The notes below the pieces were generated by a model that did no database searches, had not been told where the DNA came from, and worked only from the letters and a program-made list of their open reading frames with translations. From Erythrobacter sp. SCSIO 43205 (GTDB lineage: Bacteria; Pseudomonadota; Alphaproteobacteria; Sphingomonadales; Sphingomonadaceae), in contig NZ_CP063202.1 of NCBI RefSeq assembly GCF_019904235.1, positions 620,001 to 684,000 on the forward strand: a DNA stretch of 64,000 bases, written 5' to 3'. The translations under genes and the position numbers were made by a program. Numbering within the stretch: the first letter of the stretch is position 1; each line of letters starts with the position of its first letter. Shown one piece after another: positions 1 to 8,092 of the stretch.

Positions 1-46
1 CAAACTCACTCGCACACGATCCACCGGCCAAGAGGTGCGCTTCACC

Positions 47-400
47 ATGAGCGAGAAAATCTTTGGAATTCACGCAGCCGCGCTGGAACTGCGCTCTGAG
101 CGGATGCGGGTGATTGCCTCCAATATCGCGAATGCGGCAACGCCGGGATACAAGGCGCGCGACGTTGATTTCGACAAGGCTCTCGACGCAAAGCTGGCGA
201 TGCGCGCTGGCAATCCGCCTGAGTTTGGCGAGCCTGATCTCTTGTACCGCAAAAGCGTCATGCCCTCGCTCGATGGCAATACGGTCGAGCTTGGCCGCGA
301 ACAGGTCGCCTTTGCTGAAAACGCGCTGAAATACTCCGCCTCGCTCGCCTTTGTACAAGGCAAGGTCAACACCATCACTCGCGCGCTTAAGGGAGAATAA
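47..400 (+). CDS. flgB: Flagellar basal-body rod protein FlgB
   Basis: Proximal rod subunit of the flagellar basal body, exported by the flagellar type III apparatus. The 117-residue product has the normal FlgB length. The N-terminal rod/hook signature ASNIANAATPGYKARD is at about residues 24-39, and the C-terminal helix (LKYSASLAFVQGKVNTITRA) packs with it in rod proteins. I chose ATG 47 because AGAGG at 31-35 lies 11 nt upstream; an in-frame GTG at 35 overlaps that ribosome-binding site and would add only four residues. It is the first gene seen of the flg operon, and flgC starts 4 nt after its stop. Its promoter lies at or beyond the left window edge. Confidence 0.95.
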   Translation: MSEKIFGIHAAALELRSERMRVIASNIANAATPGYKARDVDFDKALDAKLAMRAGNPPEFGEPDLLYRKSVMPSLDGNTVELGREQVAFAENALKYSASLAFVQGKVNTITRALKGE

Positions 401-403
401 GCG

Positions 404-817
404 ATGTCTGATGGCCGGCCCAACACCCTTTTCAGCCTCGCCGAGGGCGCAATGTCCGCTCAGCTTGTGCGCATGAACGCTGCGACCTCGAACCTTGCCA
501 ATGCAGGGTCGGTTTCGGGCACCGTGGAAGGCGCATACCGCCCGATCCGCGCCGTGTTTCAAACCGCCCTTGATGAAGCAAGCGGCATTGCCAGCGTGTC
601 CTCAACCCAGCTTGTGCGCAGCAATGCCAACCCCATCGAACGATATGATCCGGCAAACAGGCTCGCAAATGAAGAGGGCAATGTTTTCGAAGCCCCGATC
701 GATGAGAGCGCCGAAATGCTCGAGATCATGGAAAGCGCGCGCCAGTACCAGAACATGGTGCAAGCCCTCCAGACCGCCCGCCAACTGATGCTCGATACTT
801 TGAGGAGCAATTCGTAA
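404..817 (+). CDS. flgC: Flagellar basal-body rod protein FlgC
   Basis: Second proximal rod protein (137 residues, usual size). The N-terminal helix with MNAATSNLANAGSV (about 24-37) is the rod signature in the FlgC form. The C-terminal part EAPIDESAEMLEIMESARQYQNMVQALQ carries the amphipathic helix found at the end of rod, hook and filament proteins. A GGGAGA ribosome-binding site overlaps the flgB 3' end, so translation is probably coupled. The stop overlaps the flgD start by one base (TAATG). The product assembles with FlgB, FlgF and FliE between the MS ring and the distal rod. Confidence 0.95.
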   Translation: MSDGRPNTLFSLAEGAMSAQLVRMNAATSNLANAGSVSGTVEGAYRPIRAVFQTALDEASGIASVSSTQLVRSNANPIERYDPANRLANEEGNVFEAPIDESAEMLEIMESARQYQNMVQALQTARQLMLDTLRSNS

Positions 818-1191
818 TGACTACCATAAACACAACTTTGCCTGGCGGCGTTGCTCAAACGCTTGACCGTTTGAATGCACCGGGCACGCCTCAGAAAAGC
901 GCGGCCGCGCAATTGGGGTCGGCAGATTTCCTGCGGCTGATGACTGCGCAATTGTCCAATCAAGACCCTCTAGAGCCGCAAAGCAATGAGCAGATGCTGG
1001 CCCAATTGGCGCAGTTTTCGTCGCTGGAATCGAGCATCGAGGGCAATTCCACGCTCGATGACATCGCTGCCAAGCTCGATGCCCTCATCACTGCGCAAAA
1101 CGCAGCCGCCGAGGCGGCGATGCAAGCGGCAGAGGCGGCAAGCGCAGCGGCTGAAGCTGCGACCAATGCAGCAGCAAATGCGGCCTCTTAA
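817..1191 (+). CDS. flgD: Flagellar hook capping protein FlgD, short form
   Basis: Scaffold that caps the growing hook and is later replaced by FlgK. The conserved N-terminal half is clear: SADFLRLMTAQLSNQDPLEP followed by QMLAQLAQFSSLESSIEGN (about residues 31-77). At 124 residues it lacks the Ig-like/tudor C-terminal domain of enteric FlgD (about 230 residues). It ends instead in an alanine-rich helix-forming tail with repeated AAEA/AAAEA units (about 93-124). Short FlgD proteins are known in other alphaproteobacteria, so this is probably a lineage form and not a broken gene. GAGGAG at 802-807 gives a good ribosome-binding site. Confidence 0.9.
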   Translation: MTTINTTLPGGVAQTLDRLNAPGTPQKSAAAQLGSADFLRLMTAQLSNQDPLEPQSNEQMLAQLAQFSSLESSIEGNSTLDDIAAKLDALITAQNAAAEAAMQAAEAASAAAEAATNAAANAAS

Positions 1192-1233
1192 TCAATCTAA
1201 TTCCAACCCCATCACCACCAAAGGAAACCCCCA

Positions 1234-2046
1234 ATGTCCTTCTTCACCTCGCTTAGCGGCATGAAAAATGCGCAGACCGATCTTGCGGTTATCTCTCACA
1301 ATATCGCCAACGCGGAGACGACCGGCTTTAAGAAAAGCAACGCAGCCTTTGCTGACCTTGTGGCAACCGGCGGCAGCACTGACCCGCGCCTAACGCCGGG
1401 CATTGGTTCGCGCGTGCAGGCGATCACTCAGGATTTCTCGCTCGGCGCTTTGACGCAAACGGGCCGCGGGCTTGATGTCGCGATCAGCGGCGACGGCTTC
1501 CTTGCAACCGCCAACCCGACGACTGGCGATCTCACCTTCACCCGCAATGGCGCGCTTGAAGTGGTGGCGAGCGGGGCGTTGCAGGATCCAAGCGGGGATC
1601 TTGTCCAGGGCTTTCCCGTCGATGCAACCGGTACGCCGACCTCTGCGGTGCCCGGCAACATCACTTTGCCTCTGACCAATGGCGCAGGCTCAGCGCTGAC
1701 CAATGTGTCGATTAACCAGCAAGGCCTTGTGAGCGGCTCTTTTGCTGATGGGACGAGCCAGCCGGTCGCCCAAATCGCGCTTGCTGCCTTCCCTGCGACC
1801 GGAGGCCTGCGCGCAATCGGAGAGACGAAATATGAAGCGTCTGCGGATTCAGGTGCAGCCATTTACGGCAATCCGGGTGAGGGCAATTACGGCGCTATCC
1901 GTACAGGCACTCTGGAGCGTTCGAACGTTGATCTTGCCGATGAGATGGTGTCGCTCCTGACAGCGCAGCGCAACTTCCAAGCGAACGCACGGGCCCTCGA
2001 TACTGCGACTTCGATCTCGCAGGTCGTCCTCAACCTCCAGAGCTAA
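1234..2046 (+). CDS. flgE: Flagellar hook protein FlgE, compact
   Basis: Hook subunit forming the flexible joint between rod and filament. The N-terminus MSFFTSLSGMKNAQTDLAVISH followed by NIANAETTGFKKSNAAFADL is diagnostic of FlgE. The middle has the FlgE-type strand GLVSGSFADGTSQPVAQIAL, and the C-terminus (SNVDLADEMVSLLTAQRNFQ) is the shared rod/hook tail. At 270 residues it is much shorter than typical FlgE (about 400 or more), so the surface domain D2 is probably minimal or missing. AAGGA at 1221-1225 is 8 nt before the ATG. Its place after flgD and before flgF supports FlgE over FlgG. Confidence 0.88.
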   Translation: MSFFTSLSGMKNAQTDLAVISHNIANAETTGFKKSNAAFADLVATGGSTDPRLTPGIGSRVQAITQDFSLGALTQTGRGLDVAISGDGFLATANPTTGDLTFTRNGALEVVASGALQDPSGDLVQGFPVDATGTPTSAVPGNITLPLTNGAGSALTNVSINQQGLVSGSFADGTSQPVAQIALAAFPATGGLRAIGETKYEASADSGAAIYGNPGEGNYGAIRTGTLERSNVDLADEMVSLLTAQRNFQANARALDTATSISQVVLNLQS

Positions 2047-2069
2047 CGGGTAAGCGACGGAGCTAAGCC

Positions 2070-2828
2070 ATGGACCGCCTGATCTACATTGCGCTTACCG
2101 GCATGGACGCGGCGATGAACCGCCAGCGCATGACCGCAAACAATCTTGCGAACGCCAACACTCCCGGCTTTCGGCAAGAGGTGTTTTCGGTAACGCCTTC
2201 GACGATCAAGGATCCGGCAACAGATATGCGGTCTTTGGAAGCAAGGGCGCCTGCACGCGGATGGGTCCGCAACACCGATATGAGCACAGGCAGCGTCAAT
2301 CCGACCGGGCAGCCGCTCGATATTGCGGTCAAGGGAGAGGCATTGATTGCCTTTCAGGGGCCCGATGGCGGCGAGGTTTATTCGCGCCGTGGCGATTTGC
2401 GGGTCGCGCCTTCGGGGGTTCTGGAAAATGGCGAGGGGCTGCCTGTGATGGGCGAAACCGGCGTGCCGATCACTGTGCCTGCCGGCTTTGCCATCAACAT
2501 CGCGCAGGATGGCACCGTGCTTGGCCGCGACCCTGCGGCCCCCGATCTGCCAGCCGCCCCGATTGACCGGATCAAGCTTGCCTCGGCTGAAGGGAGCCCT
2601 TTGGCAAAAGGCATCGACAGCTTTCTGAAAGTGCCGGGCGGCGGGGTGTTGCCCAACGATCCCACCGCCACGGTAACGCCGGGTGCGCTTGAACAATCCA
2701 ACGTCAACACTTCTGCCACTCTGGTTGAAATGATCGAAGCCCAGCGCGCCTTCGAGATGCGCGCGCGGATCATTCAAACCGCTGGCGAACTCGATGAATC
2801 CAGCTCCAGCCTGCTTTCTCTGCGCTAA
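2070..2828 (+). CDS. flgF: Flagellar basal-body rod protein FlgF
   Basis: Proximal rod protein of 252 residues, the usual FlgF length. It starts MDRLIYIALTGMDAAMNRQR, a typical FlgF opening, then NNLANANTPGFRQEVFSV. The central D1 region contains RNTDMSTGSVNPTGQPLDIAVKG-type sequence and ends with SNVNTSATLVEMIEAQRAFE. It lies between flgE and flgG with a GGAG ribosome-binding site about 10 nt upstream. It adds to the rod after FlgB and FlgC and before the distal-rod protein FlgG. Confidence 0.93.
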   Translation: MDRLIYIALTGMDAAMNRQRMTANNLANANTPGFRQEVFSVTPSTIKDPATDMRSLEARAPARGWVRNTDMSTGSVNPTGQPLDIAVKGEALIAFQGPDGGEVYSRRGDLRVAPSGVLENGEGLPVMGETGVPITVPAGFAINIAQDGTVLGRDPAAPDLPAAPIDRIKLASAEGSPLAKGIDSFLKVPGGGVLPNDPTATVTPGALEQSNVNTSATLVEMIEAQRAFEMRARIIQTAGELDESSSSLLSLR

Positions 2829-2848
2829 GCCTTAAGGACTATTAGACA

Positions 2849-3640
2849 ATGCCAACATCAGCCCTCCACGTCGCCCGCACCGGACTTGAAGCGCAAGACA
2901 AGCGGATGCGCGTTATCGCTAACAACCTTGCCAATATTGGCACTGCCGGGTTCAAGCGCGACCGGGTGGATTTTGCAACGCTTGCCTATCAGGAAAACCG
3001 GATCGCGGGTCAGCAATCGACCAATCAGACTGCCTTTGCCACCGGGCTTAACCTTGGCACCGGGGTTCAGGTCATGGGCACCACCAGCATCCAGAGCCAG
3101 GGCACGCTGAACCAGACTGGCAACACGCTTGATGTGGCGCTTGATGGCCCCGGCTTTTTTCAGGTCGAGATCCCGCCCAATGGCCAGATCGGCTATACCA
3201 GAGCGGGCAATTTCACTTTGTCGGCGCAGGGCAATCTGGTGACCAGCCAGGGGTTTCAGCTCAATCCTCCCATTCAGGTGCCGCAAGGCGCGCGCTCGAT
3301 CCAGATCGCGCCTGATGGCACGGTGAGCGCGCAGCAGGACGGGCAGGCCGCCCCGATCCAGCTGGGCCAGCTTCAGGTCGCTAATTTCATCAACCCGGCC
3401 GGGCTTCAGGCGATTGGCGATAACTTCCTGATTGAAACAGCGGCCAGCGGTCCTGCCGATGTGGGGCTGGCGGGCACTTTCGGGCGCGGCAATATCCGTC
3501 AGGGGATGCTCGAAGGCTCGAACGTCAATGTCGTTGAGGAACTCGTCGAGATGATCGAGGCCCAGCGCGCTTATGAAATCAACTCCCGCATGGTGAGCGC
3601 CGTCGACGAGATGCTGCGCAACGCCAACCAGACCCTCTAA
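2849..3640 (+). CDS. flgG: Flagellar distal rod protein FlgG
   Basis: Distal rod subunit (263 residues, matching the family length of about 260). Key features are MPTSALHVARTGLEAQDKRM, then NNLANIGTAGFKRDRVDF (about 26-43), the D1 strand GTLNQTGNTLDVALDGPGFF, and the C-terminal EGSNVNVVEELVEMIEAQRA. These match FlgG closely. The region around residues 45-65 (AYQENRIAGQQSTNQT) is where the FlgG-specific rod-stiffening insert lies. AAGGA about 10 nt upstream is the ribosome-binding site. FlgH and FlgI, encoded next, form the L- and P-ring bushing around this rod segment. Confidence 0.95.
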   Translation: MPTSALHVARTGLEAQDKRMRVIANNLANIGTAGFKRDRVDFATLAYQENRIAGQQSTNQTAFATGLNLGTGVQVMGTTSIQSQGTLNQTGNTLDVALDGPGFFQVEIPPNGQIGYTRAGNFTLSAQGNLVTSQGFQLNPPIQVPQGARSIQIAPDGTVSAQQDGQAAPIQLGQLQVANFINPAGLQAIGDNFLIETAASGPADVGLAGTFGRGNIRQGMLEGSNVNVVEELVEMIEAQRAYEINSRMVSAVDEMLRNANQTL

Positions 3641-3658
3641 CGCGCAAGGCTATACACC

Positions 3659-4342
3659 ATGCAGATTATCAAATCTCTTGTCATTGGCGCTGCCGCGCTT
3701 TCGCTTTCGGCCTGTATGTCAGGCGGGTTCAAGCGCGAGGCTGGCTTTTATGCCCCGCCCCCGCCGCCCATGGCCGCCACTCCAATGGCTGGCGCGCAAA
3801 TGGGATCAAAGGGCGCGATTTTTCAGGCTTCCCAAGGGTATGCGCCGCTGATCGTTGGCAATCGCGCACGCTCGCTTGGCGATATGTTGACGATTGCTCT
3901 GGTGGAAAGCACTAGCACATCCAAGAGCACCACGAGTTCGACCGACCGCGACGGCAGCATCGGGCTGATCCCGCCAACGGCTGGCCCGCTGTCTTTCCTC
4001 AACCCCAATTCAATCGCCAGCAACGGGCAAAGCTCTTTTGCAGGCAGCGGCAGCGCGGCCCAGCAAAGCCAGCTTAACGGCATGGTGTCGGTGACTATCT
4101 CTGCGATCTATCCCAATGGCACCGCCGAAGTGGTCGGCGAGAAGCAGATGGTGCTGAGCCAAGGGGATGAGTGGATCCAGTTCGCTGGCCGCATCCGCTT
4201 GGTCGATATCGATGCCGACAACACCATTCCATCTTCGCGCGTTGCCAATGCGCGCGTCATCTACACCGGCAAGGGCGCGGTCCAACAGGCAAGCCGCCCC
4301 GGCTGGCTCCAGCGTTTCTTCAGCGCGATCACCCCGTTCTAA
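3659..4342 (+). CDS. flgH: Flagellar L-ring lipoprotein FlgH
   Basis: Outer-membrane lipoprotein that forms the L-ring. A lipoprotein signal peptide ends in the lipobox LSAC, with the acylated cysteine at residue 19. The mature part contains SLGDMLTIALVESTSTSKST and the conserved barrel segment LNGMVSVTISAIYPNGTAEV followed by GEKQMVLSQGDEWIQFAGRI. The length of 227 residues is normal. A Pro-rich linker (PPPPPMAATPMAGAQ) follows the lipidated cysteine. The gene sits between flgG and flgI, and GAGG near its stop serves flgI. The L-ring is diagnostic of a Gram-negative envelope. Confidence 0.95.
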   Translation: MQIIKSLVIGAAALSLSACMSGGFKREAGFYAPPPPPMAATPMAGAQMGSKGAIFQASQGYAPLIVGNRARSLGDMLTIALVESTSTSKSTTSSTDRDGSIGLIPPTAGPLSFLNPNSIASNGQSSFAGSGSAAQQSQLNGMVSVTISAIYPNGTAEVVGEKQMVLSQGDEWIQFAGRIRLVDIDADNTIPSSRVANARVIYTGKGAVQQASRPGWLQRFFSAITPF

Positions 4343-4358
4343 ATCCGAGGCTATTCCC

Positions 4359-5462
4359 ATGCTGCTTTTCCGAATCTGCATCACCTTTATGGCCGCTTTG
4401 CTTACGCTTTTCCCGAATGATGCGCACGCTGAACGGATCCGCGATCTGGGTCAGTTTGAAGGGCTGAGAGCCAACCAATTGACCGGCTATGGCATTGTCG
4501 TGGGCCTGCAAGGGACAGGCGATGACAACCTTGAATATGTGCGCGAGGCGATGCTGGGTGTGTCGGGCCGGCTGGGGCTGCAATTGCCTCCCGGCGTCAG
4601 CCCGAATTTGCGCAATGCGGCGGCGGTTATCATCACCGCTGAACTGCCCCCTTTTGCAAAGCCGGGCCAACGCATCGACATCACTGTCTCTACCCTGGGC
4701 CAGGCGCGCTCCCTTCGCGGGGGCGCGCTTGTGCTGGCCCCGCTTTATGGGGCCGATGGACAGATTTACGCCATGGCACAGGGCAATGTCGCCGTGGGCG
4801 GGCTGGGCGTGTCGGGCCGTGACGGGTCGCAAGTGTCGGTCAACGTCAACACCGTTGGCCGGATTGCCGATGGGGCAACGGTTGAACAGGCGGTAGCGAC
4901 CGGATTTGACCGCGAAGGCACGCTTCGCTTCAACCTTCACCAGGCCGATTTCCTGACCGCGGCGCGGGTGCGCGATGCGGTGAACTCAATGTATCCGGGC
5001 ATGGCCAAGGTCGCAGACGGGGTGAGCATCGAACTTGCGCTCCCCTTTGGCAATGACGAGCGCGCAGCAGCATTGGCCGCGATTGAGATGCTTCCCGTAA
5101 CCCCTGCACCTGTCGCTGCCAAAGTCATCGTCAATTCGCGCACCGGGACGGTCGTAATCAACGAAGCGGTCCGGCTTAGCCCTGCAGCGATCAGCCACGG
5201 CAAGCTGGTGATCCGGATTGAGGAGAACCCGATGGTGGTCCAGCCTGAACCATTTGCCAATGGCGAAACCGCGATTGAGGAAGACACACAGATCACCATC
5301 GAAGAAGCTGACAGCCGTGTGGCTTTGTTCCCCGGCGCTGCCAATCTCAATGAGATTGTCGATGCACTCAACCTGCTGGGCGTTCAGGCATCCGACCTTG
5401 TCGTCATCCTTGAAAGCATGAAGCAGGCAGGCGCATTGCAAGCCGAAATGGTGGTCATATGA
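4359..5462 (+). CDS. flgI: Flagellar P-ring protein FlgI
   Basis: Periplasmic P-ring subunit, 367 residues, normal for FlgI. I placed the start at ATG 4359: it gives a clean Sec signal peptide (MLLFRICITFMAALLTLFPN, cleavage after AHA near residue 24) and GAGG lies 8 nt upstream. A longer open frame into flgH has no such features. The mature N-terminus ERIRDLGQFEGLRANQLTGY and the strand GYGIVVGLQGTGDD are classic FlgI. The C-terminus (LFPGAANLNEIVDALNLLGV) is also diagnostic. Its stop overlaps the flgJ start as ATGA. Confidence 0.95.
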   Translation: MLLFRICITFMAALLTLFPNDAHAERIRDLGQFEGLRANQLTGYGIVVGLQGTGDDNLEYVREAMLGVSGRLGLQLPPGVSPNLRNAAAVIITAELPPFAKPGQRIDITVSTLGQARSLRGGALVLAPLYGADGQIYAMAQGNVAVGGLGVSGRDGSQVSVNVNTVGRIADGATVEQAVATGFDREGTLRFNLHQADFLTAARVRDAVNSMYPGMAKVADGVSIELALPFGNDERAAALAAIEMLPVTPAPVAAKVIVNSRTGTVVINEAVRLSPAAISHGKLVIRIEENPMVVQPEPFANGETAIEEDTQITIEEADSRVALFPGAANLNEIVDALNLLGVQASDLVVILESMKQAGALQAEMVVI

Positions 5463-5767
5463 TCACGCCTGCCAACCCCCTCGCCGCCCCGGCAACCGCG
5501 GCTGCGCCGGAAAAGCTCAGCCCTGAACGGCTTGAACTGCGCGAGGCTGCGCAAGGGTTTGAAGCGATCATGGTGCGCAAGATGCTGGAGGTCGCGCGTG
5601 AGAGCGTGTGGGCCGAGGATGCGCCGCTCACCGGCAATGGCATGAAGCAATACAAGACCATGCGCGATGAACATTTTGCGGATATTGCCGCGCAAAGCGG
5701 CACCCTAGGGTTTGCCCGGAGTATCGAGGAACAGCTTGCTCAATTCGTCGTCCCTAAAGACGGATAG
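5459..5767 (+). CDS. flgJ: Rod-binding protein, FlgJ N-terminal domain only
   Basis: Rod-capping protein needed for rod assembly. The 102 residues match only the N-terminal rod-binding domain of enteric FlgJ: LREAAQGFEAIMVRKMLEVA (about 28-47) and GNGMKQYKTMRDEHFADIAA (about 60-79). The C-terminal muramidase domain is absent. This is usual in alphaproteobacteria, where a separate lytic transglycosylase opens the peptidoglycan; none is encoded nearby. The start overlaps the flgI stop by 4 nt, so translational coupling is likely. Confidence 0.9.
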   Translation: MITPANPLAAPATAAAPEKLSPERLELREAAQGFEAIMVRKMLEVARESVWAEDAPLTGNGMKQYKTMRDEHFADIAAQSGTLGFARSIEEQLAQFVVPKDG

Positions 5768-5770
5768 GCT

Positions 5771-7129
5771 ATGACCATTGATCTCATCAACATCGGACAA
5801 AGCGGGGCACGAGCAGCGCGCGCCAGCATTGAAATCACGGCGCAGAATATCGCCAATGCCTCGAACCCTGATTATGTCCGACGCTCGCTCCAGCTGGAGG
5901 AGTTTGTTTCCTCTGCGGTGATTGACTACACCACCAGCGACAGCCTTGGGGGGGTGGCGATTGGCGGGATCGTGCGCCCTAACAACCAGCTTATTCAAGC
6001 ACGCGCACGCGACAGCGCCTCTGATGTACAGCGCGCTGACACTGATATTGCTGCGCTCAAAGACGCAGAGCTTGGCCTAGAACAATCGGGATTGTTTCGC
6101 GGGCTTGTTGATTTTGAAGCTTCGCTGACCCTGCTGGAGAGCGACCCCACCGACCCCGCGCTTCGCACTGGCGCGGTGGAAACGGCGCGGCAATTGGCGG
6201 TGACGTTCCAGTCTGCGCAAACGGGCCTTTCCAATGCGCGCGAGCTTGCTCAGGATGCGGTCGGTGTCGGGACCGAGCAGGCCAATGGCGCAGCGACAGA
6301 ACTGGCGCGGATCAATCGCGAGCTTGTCAATGTGCGCCCCGGTACGGCCTCACAGGCCAATCTGTTTGATGCGCGCGATGCCGCCTTGCGCGATATTTCG
6401 GAGGAATTCAGCCTCTCAGTCAGTTTTGATGAAAGAGGCGCTGCCACCGTGCGGCTTATCACTACGCCTGCGCCTGCGGGCGAGGTGGGGCCGGTGCTGG
6501 TCGATGGCGGGGCGGCGAACACCATCTCTTCGACAATTGCAGCGGACGGCACTGCATCGTTCGAACTCGACGGGCTCACTTTCGCGCCGGTCAGCGGCGC
6601 GCAGGCGGGCCGGGTATCCGCGCTTGCCGATCTTCGCGACCGCGCTGACACTCTCGATGCGATTGCGCTTTCCACCATCACGAGAGCCAATGATGCACAG
6701 GCCAATGGCGCCGCGCTTGACGGAACGCCGGGACAGCCGCTTTTTTCTGGCACCAATGCAAGTGACATTGCCCTCGCGCTCACCGATGGGGACCAATTGG
6801 CGCTTGCCCCGCTTGGATCACCTGCCGGAAGCCGCGACACCACCAACCTCAGCACTCTGATTGCCGCGATTGGCGCAGACGATGGTCCGATTGCCGAAAT
6901 GGACCGCACGCTGCTTTCGCTCTCCAGTCGTATCGCAGGGCTTGAGACGACGCGCGAGGGGTTGTCGATCATCGCCGGAAGCGCTGCGGCTGAATTGCTG
7001 ACCGAGACGGGTGTGGACCTCGATGAAGAGGCGGCCAACCTTATCCGCCTGCAACAAGCCTTTGAAGCAAACAGCCGCGTCATTCAGGTCGCAGGCGACA
7101 TCTTTGACACTATTCTGGGGCTGAACTGA
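5771..7129 (+). CDS. flgK: Flagellar hook-associated protein FlgK (HAP1)
   Basis: First junction protein between hook and filament (452 residues). The N-terminus IGQSGARAARASIEITAQNI followed by ANASNPDYVRRSLQLE is the FlgK form of the axial signature. The C-terminus NLIRLQQAFEANSRVIQVAG with FDTILGLN is the matching terminal helix. The central domain (about 100-400) is alanine-rich and variable, as usual. The start is 3 nt after flgJ, with a purine-rich GGATAGG upstream. The gene overlaps flgL by one base (TGATG), consistent with stoichiometric synthesis of HAP1 and HAP3. Confidence 0.94.
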   Translation: MTIDLINIGQSGARAARASIEITAQNIANASNPDYVRRSLQLEEFVSSAVIDYTTSDSLGGVAIGGIVRPNNQLIQARARDSASDVQRADTDIAALKDAELGLEQSGLFRGLVDFEASLTLLESDPTDPALRTGAVETARQLAVTFQSAQTGLSNARELAQDAVGVGTEQANGAATELARINRELVNVRPGTASQANLFDARDAALRDISEEFSLSVSFDERGAATVRLITTPAPAGEVGPVLVDGGAANTISSTIAADGTASFELDGLTFAPVSGAQAGRVSALADLRDRADTLDAIALSTITRANDAQANGAALDGTPGQPLFSGTNASDIALALTDGDQLALAPLGSPAGSRDTTNLSTLIAAIGADDGPIAEMDRTLLSLSSRIAGLETTREGLSIIAGSAAAELLTETGVDLDEEAANLIRLQQAFEANSRVIQVAGDIFDTILGLN

Positions 7130-8043
7130 TGAGCTTTGTGAGCAATTCGACGGGCGCTTTTTATGAACGCTCCCTTGGCCAGTTGGCTGTGTTGCGCGAA
7201 AGTGCCGAAGAGTTTCAGACGCAGATCGCAACCGGCGTTCGTATCCAGCGCGGGTCAGAAGACCCGGTTGCCGCCTCGCGCCTGCGCCAGCTTACGCGGC
7301 TCGAAGTGCGCGGCGAAACCGAACAGGAAAACGCCGCGCGCCTGCGTCAGGATCTGGAAGAAACTTCCAACCAGATTGGCGGCGTCGTCGAACTGATCCA
7401 GCGCGCCCGCGAACTCGCCATTCAGGCCGCCAACGATACGCAAGGCGAAAATGGCCGCGCGGCGATTGCCGATGAGCTTGAACAGATGGCTGATGAGCTG
7501 TTCACCCGCTCCAATGCGATCTCGATCACAGGCGCGCCGCTCTTTGCAGGAACCGCTGGTGCGCCCGCTTTCACCCGCGCACCCGATGGTACGGTCACTT
7601 ATGCTGGCAACGGTCAGGTGGGTACGGTTCCGGTTGCGCCGGGCACCGATATTGAGCGCGGAATTACCGGCGATGCCTTGTTCGAATTTGATGTCGCGGG
7701 AACCCCCACCAGCAGCTTTGAAGTGTTCAGCACTTTGGCGGATGAATTGCGCACAGGCACTGACCCTCAAGCCGCAGCGCAAACCGCGCTCAGCGGGCTT
7801 GATGAAGCCTTGAACGCTGCCAATCGCAATCAGACCATCGTCGGCACCAGAGCAGCCTGGGTTGAGGCGATTGAGGGTGATCAGGCCATCCGCTCGATCA
7901 ATATCGCTGAAAAACGCTCAGAGATTGGCGATACCAATCTCGCCGATGTGATCGTGCGTTTGCAGCAGACGCTGACCGCTCTGGAAGCCAGCCAAACCAC
8001 TTTCACACGGGTCAGCAATCTTACGCTCTTCAACGCCCTTTAA
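7129..8043 (+). CDS. flgL: Flagellar hook-associated protein FlgL (HAP3)
   Basis: Second hook-filament junction protein, flagellin-like in sequence (304 residues). The N-terminus SNSTGAFYERSLGQLAVLRE and the helix ELIQRARELAIQAANDTQGE (about 88-107) match FlgL and flagellin domains D0/D1. The C-terminal helix NLADVIVRLQQTLTALEASQ, ending VSNLTLFNAL, is the FlgL tail. It is coupled to flgK by a one-base overlap. About 50 nt separate it from motA, the widest gap in this part of the operon, so an internal promoter is possible though I found no convincing sigma-54 box there. Confidence 0.93.
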   Translation: MSFVSNSTGAFYERSLGQLAVLRESAEEFQTQIATGVRIQRGSEDPVAASRLRQLTRLEVRGETEQENAARLRQDLEETSNQIGGVVELIQRARELAIQAANDTQGENGRAAIADELEQMADELFTRSNAISITGAPLFAGTAGAPAFTRAPDGTVTYAGNGQVGTVPVAPGTDIERGITGDALFEFDVAGTPTSSFEVFSTLADELRTGTDPQAAAQTALSGLDEALNAANRNQTIVGTRAAWVEAIEGDQAIRSINIAEKRSEIGDTNLADVIVRLQQTLTALEASQTTFTRVSNLTLFNAL

Positions 8044-8092
8044 ACCGGTCGTCCTCAACGGCGCACGTTCTTAATCACGGAAAGGCCCCTAA

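Noticed and set aside
4167..4358. 64-residue upstream extension of FlgI inside flgH
   Set aside because: ATG 4359 gives a signal peptide and has a ribosome-binding site; the extension is a shadow of flgH.
5459..5767. FlgJ as a truncated pseudogene
   Set aside because: The rod-binding domain is complete, and single-domain FlgJ is normal in alphaproteobacteria.
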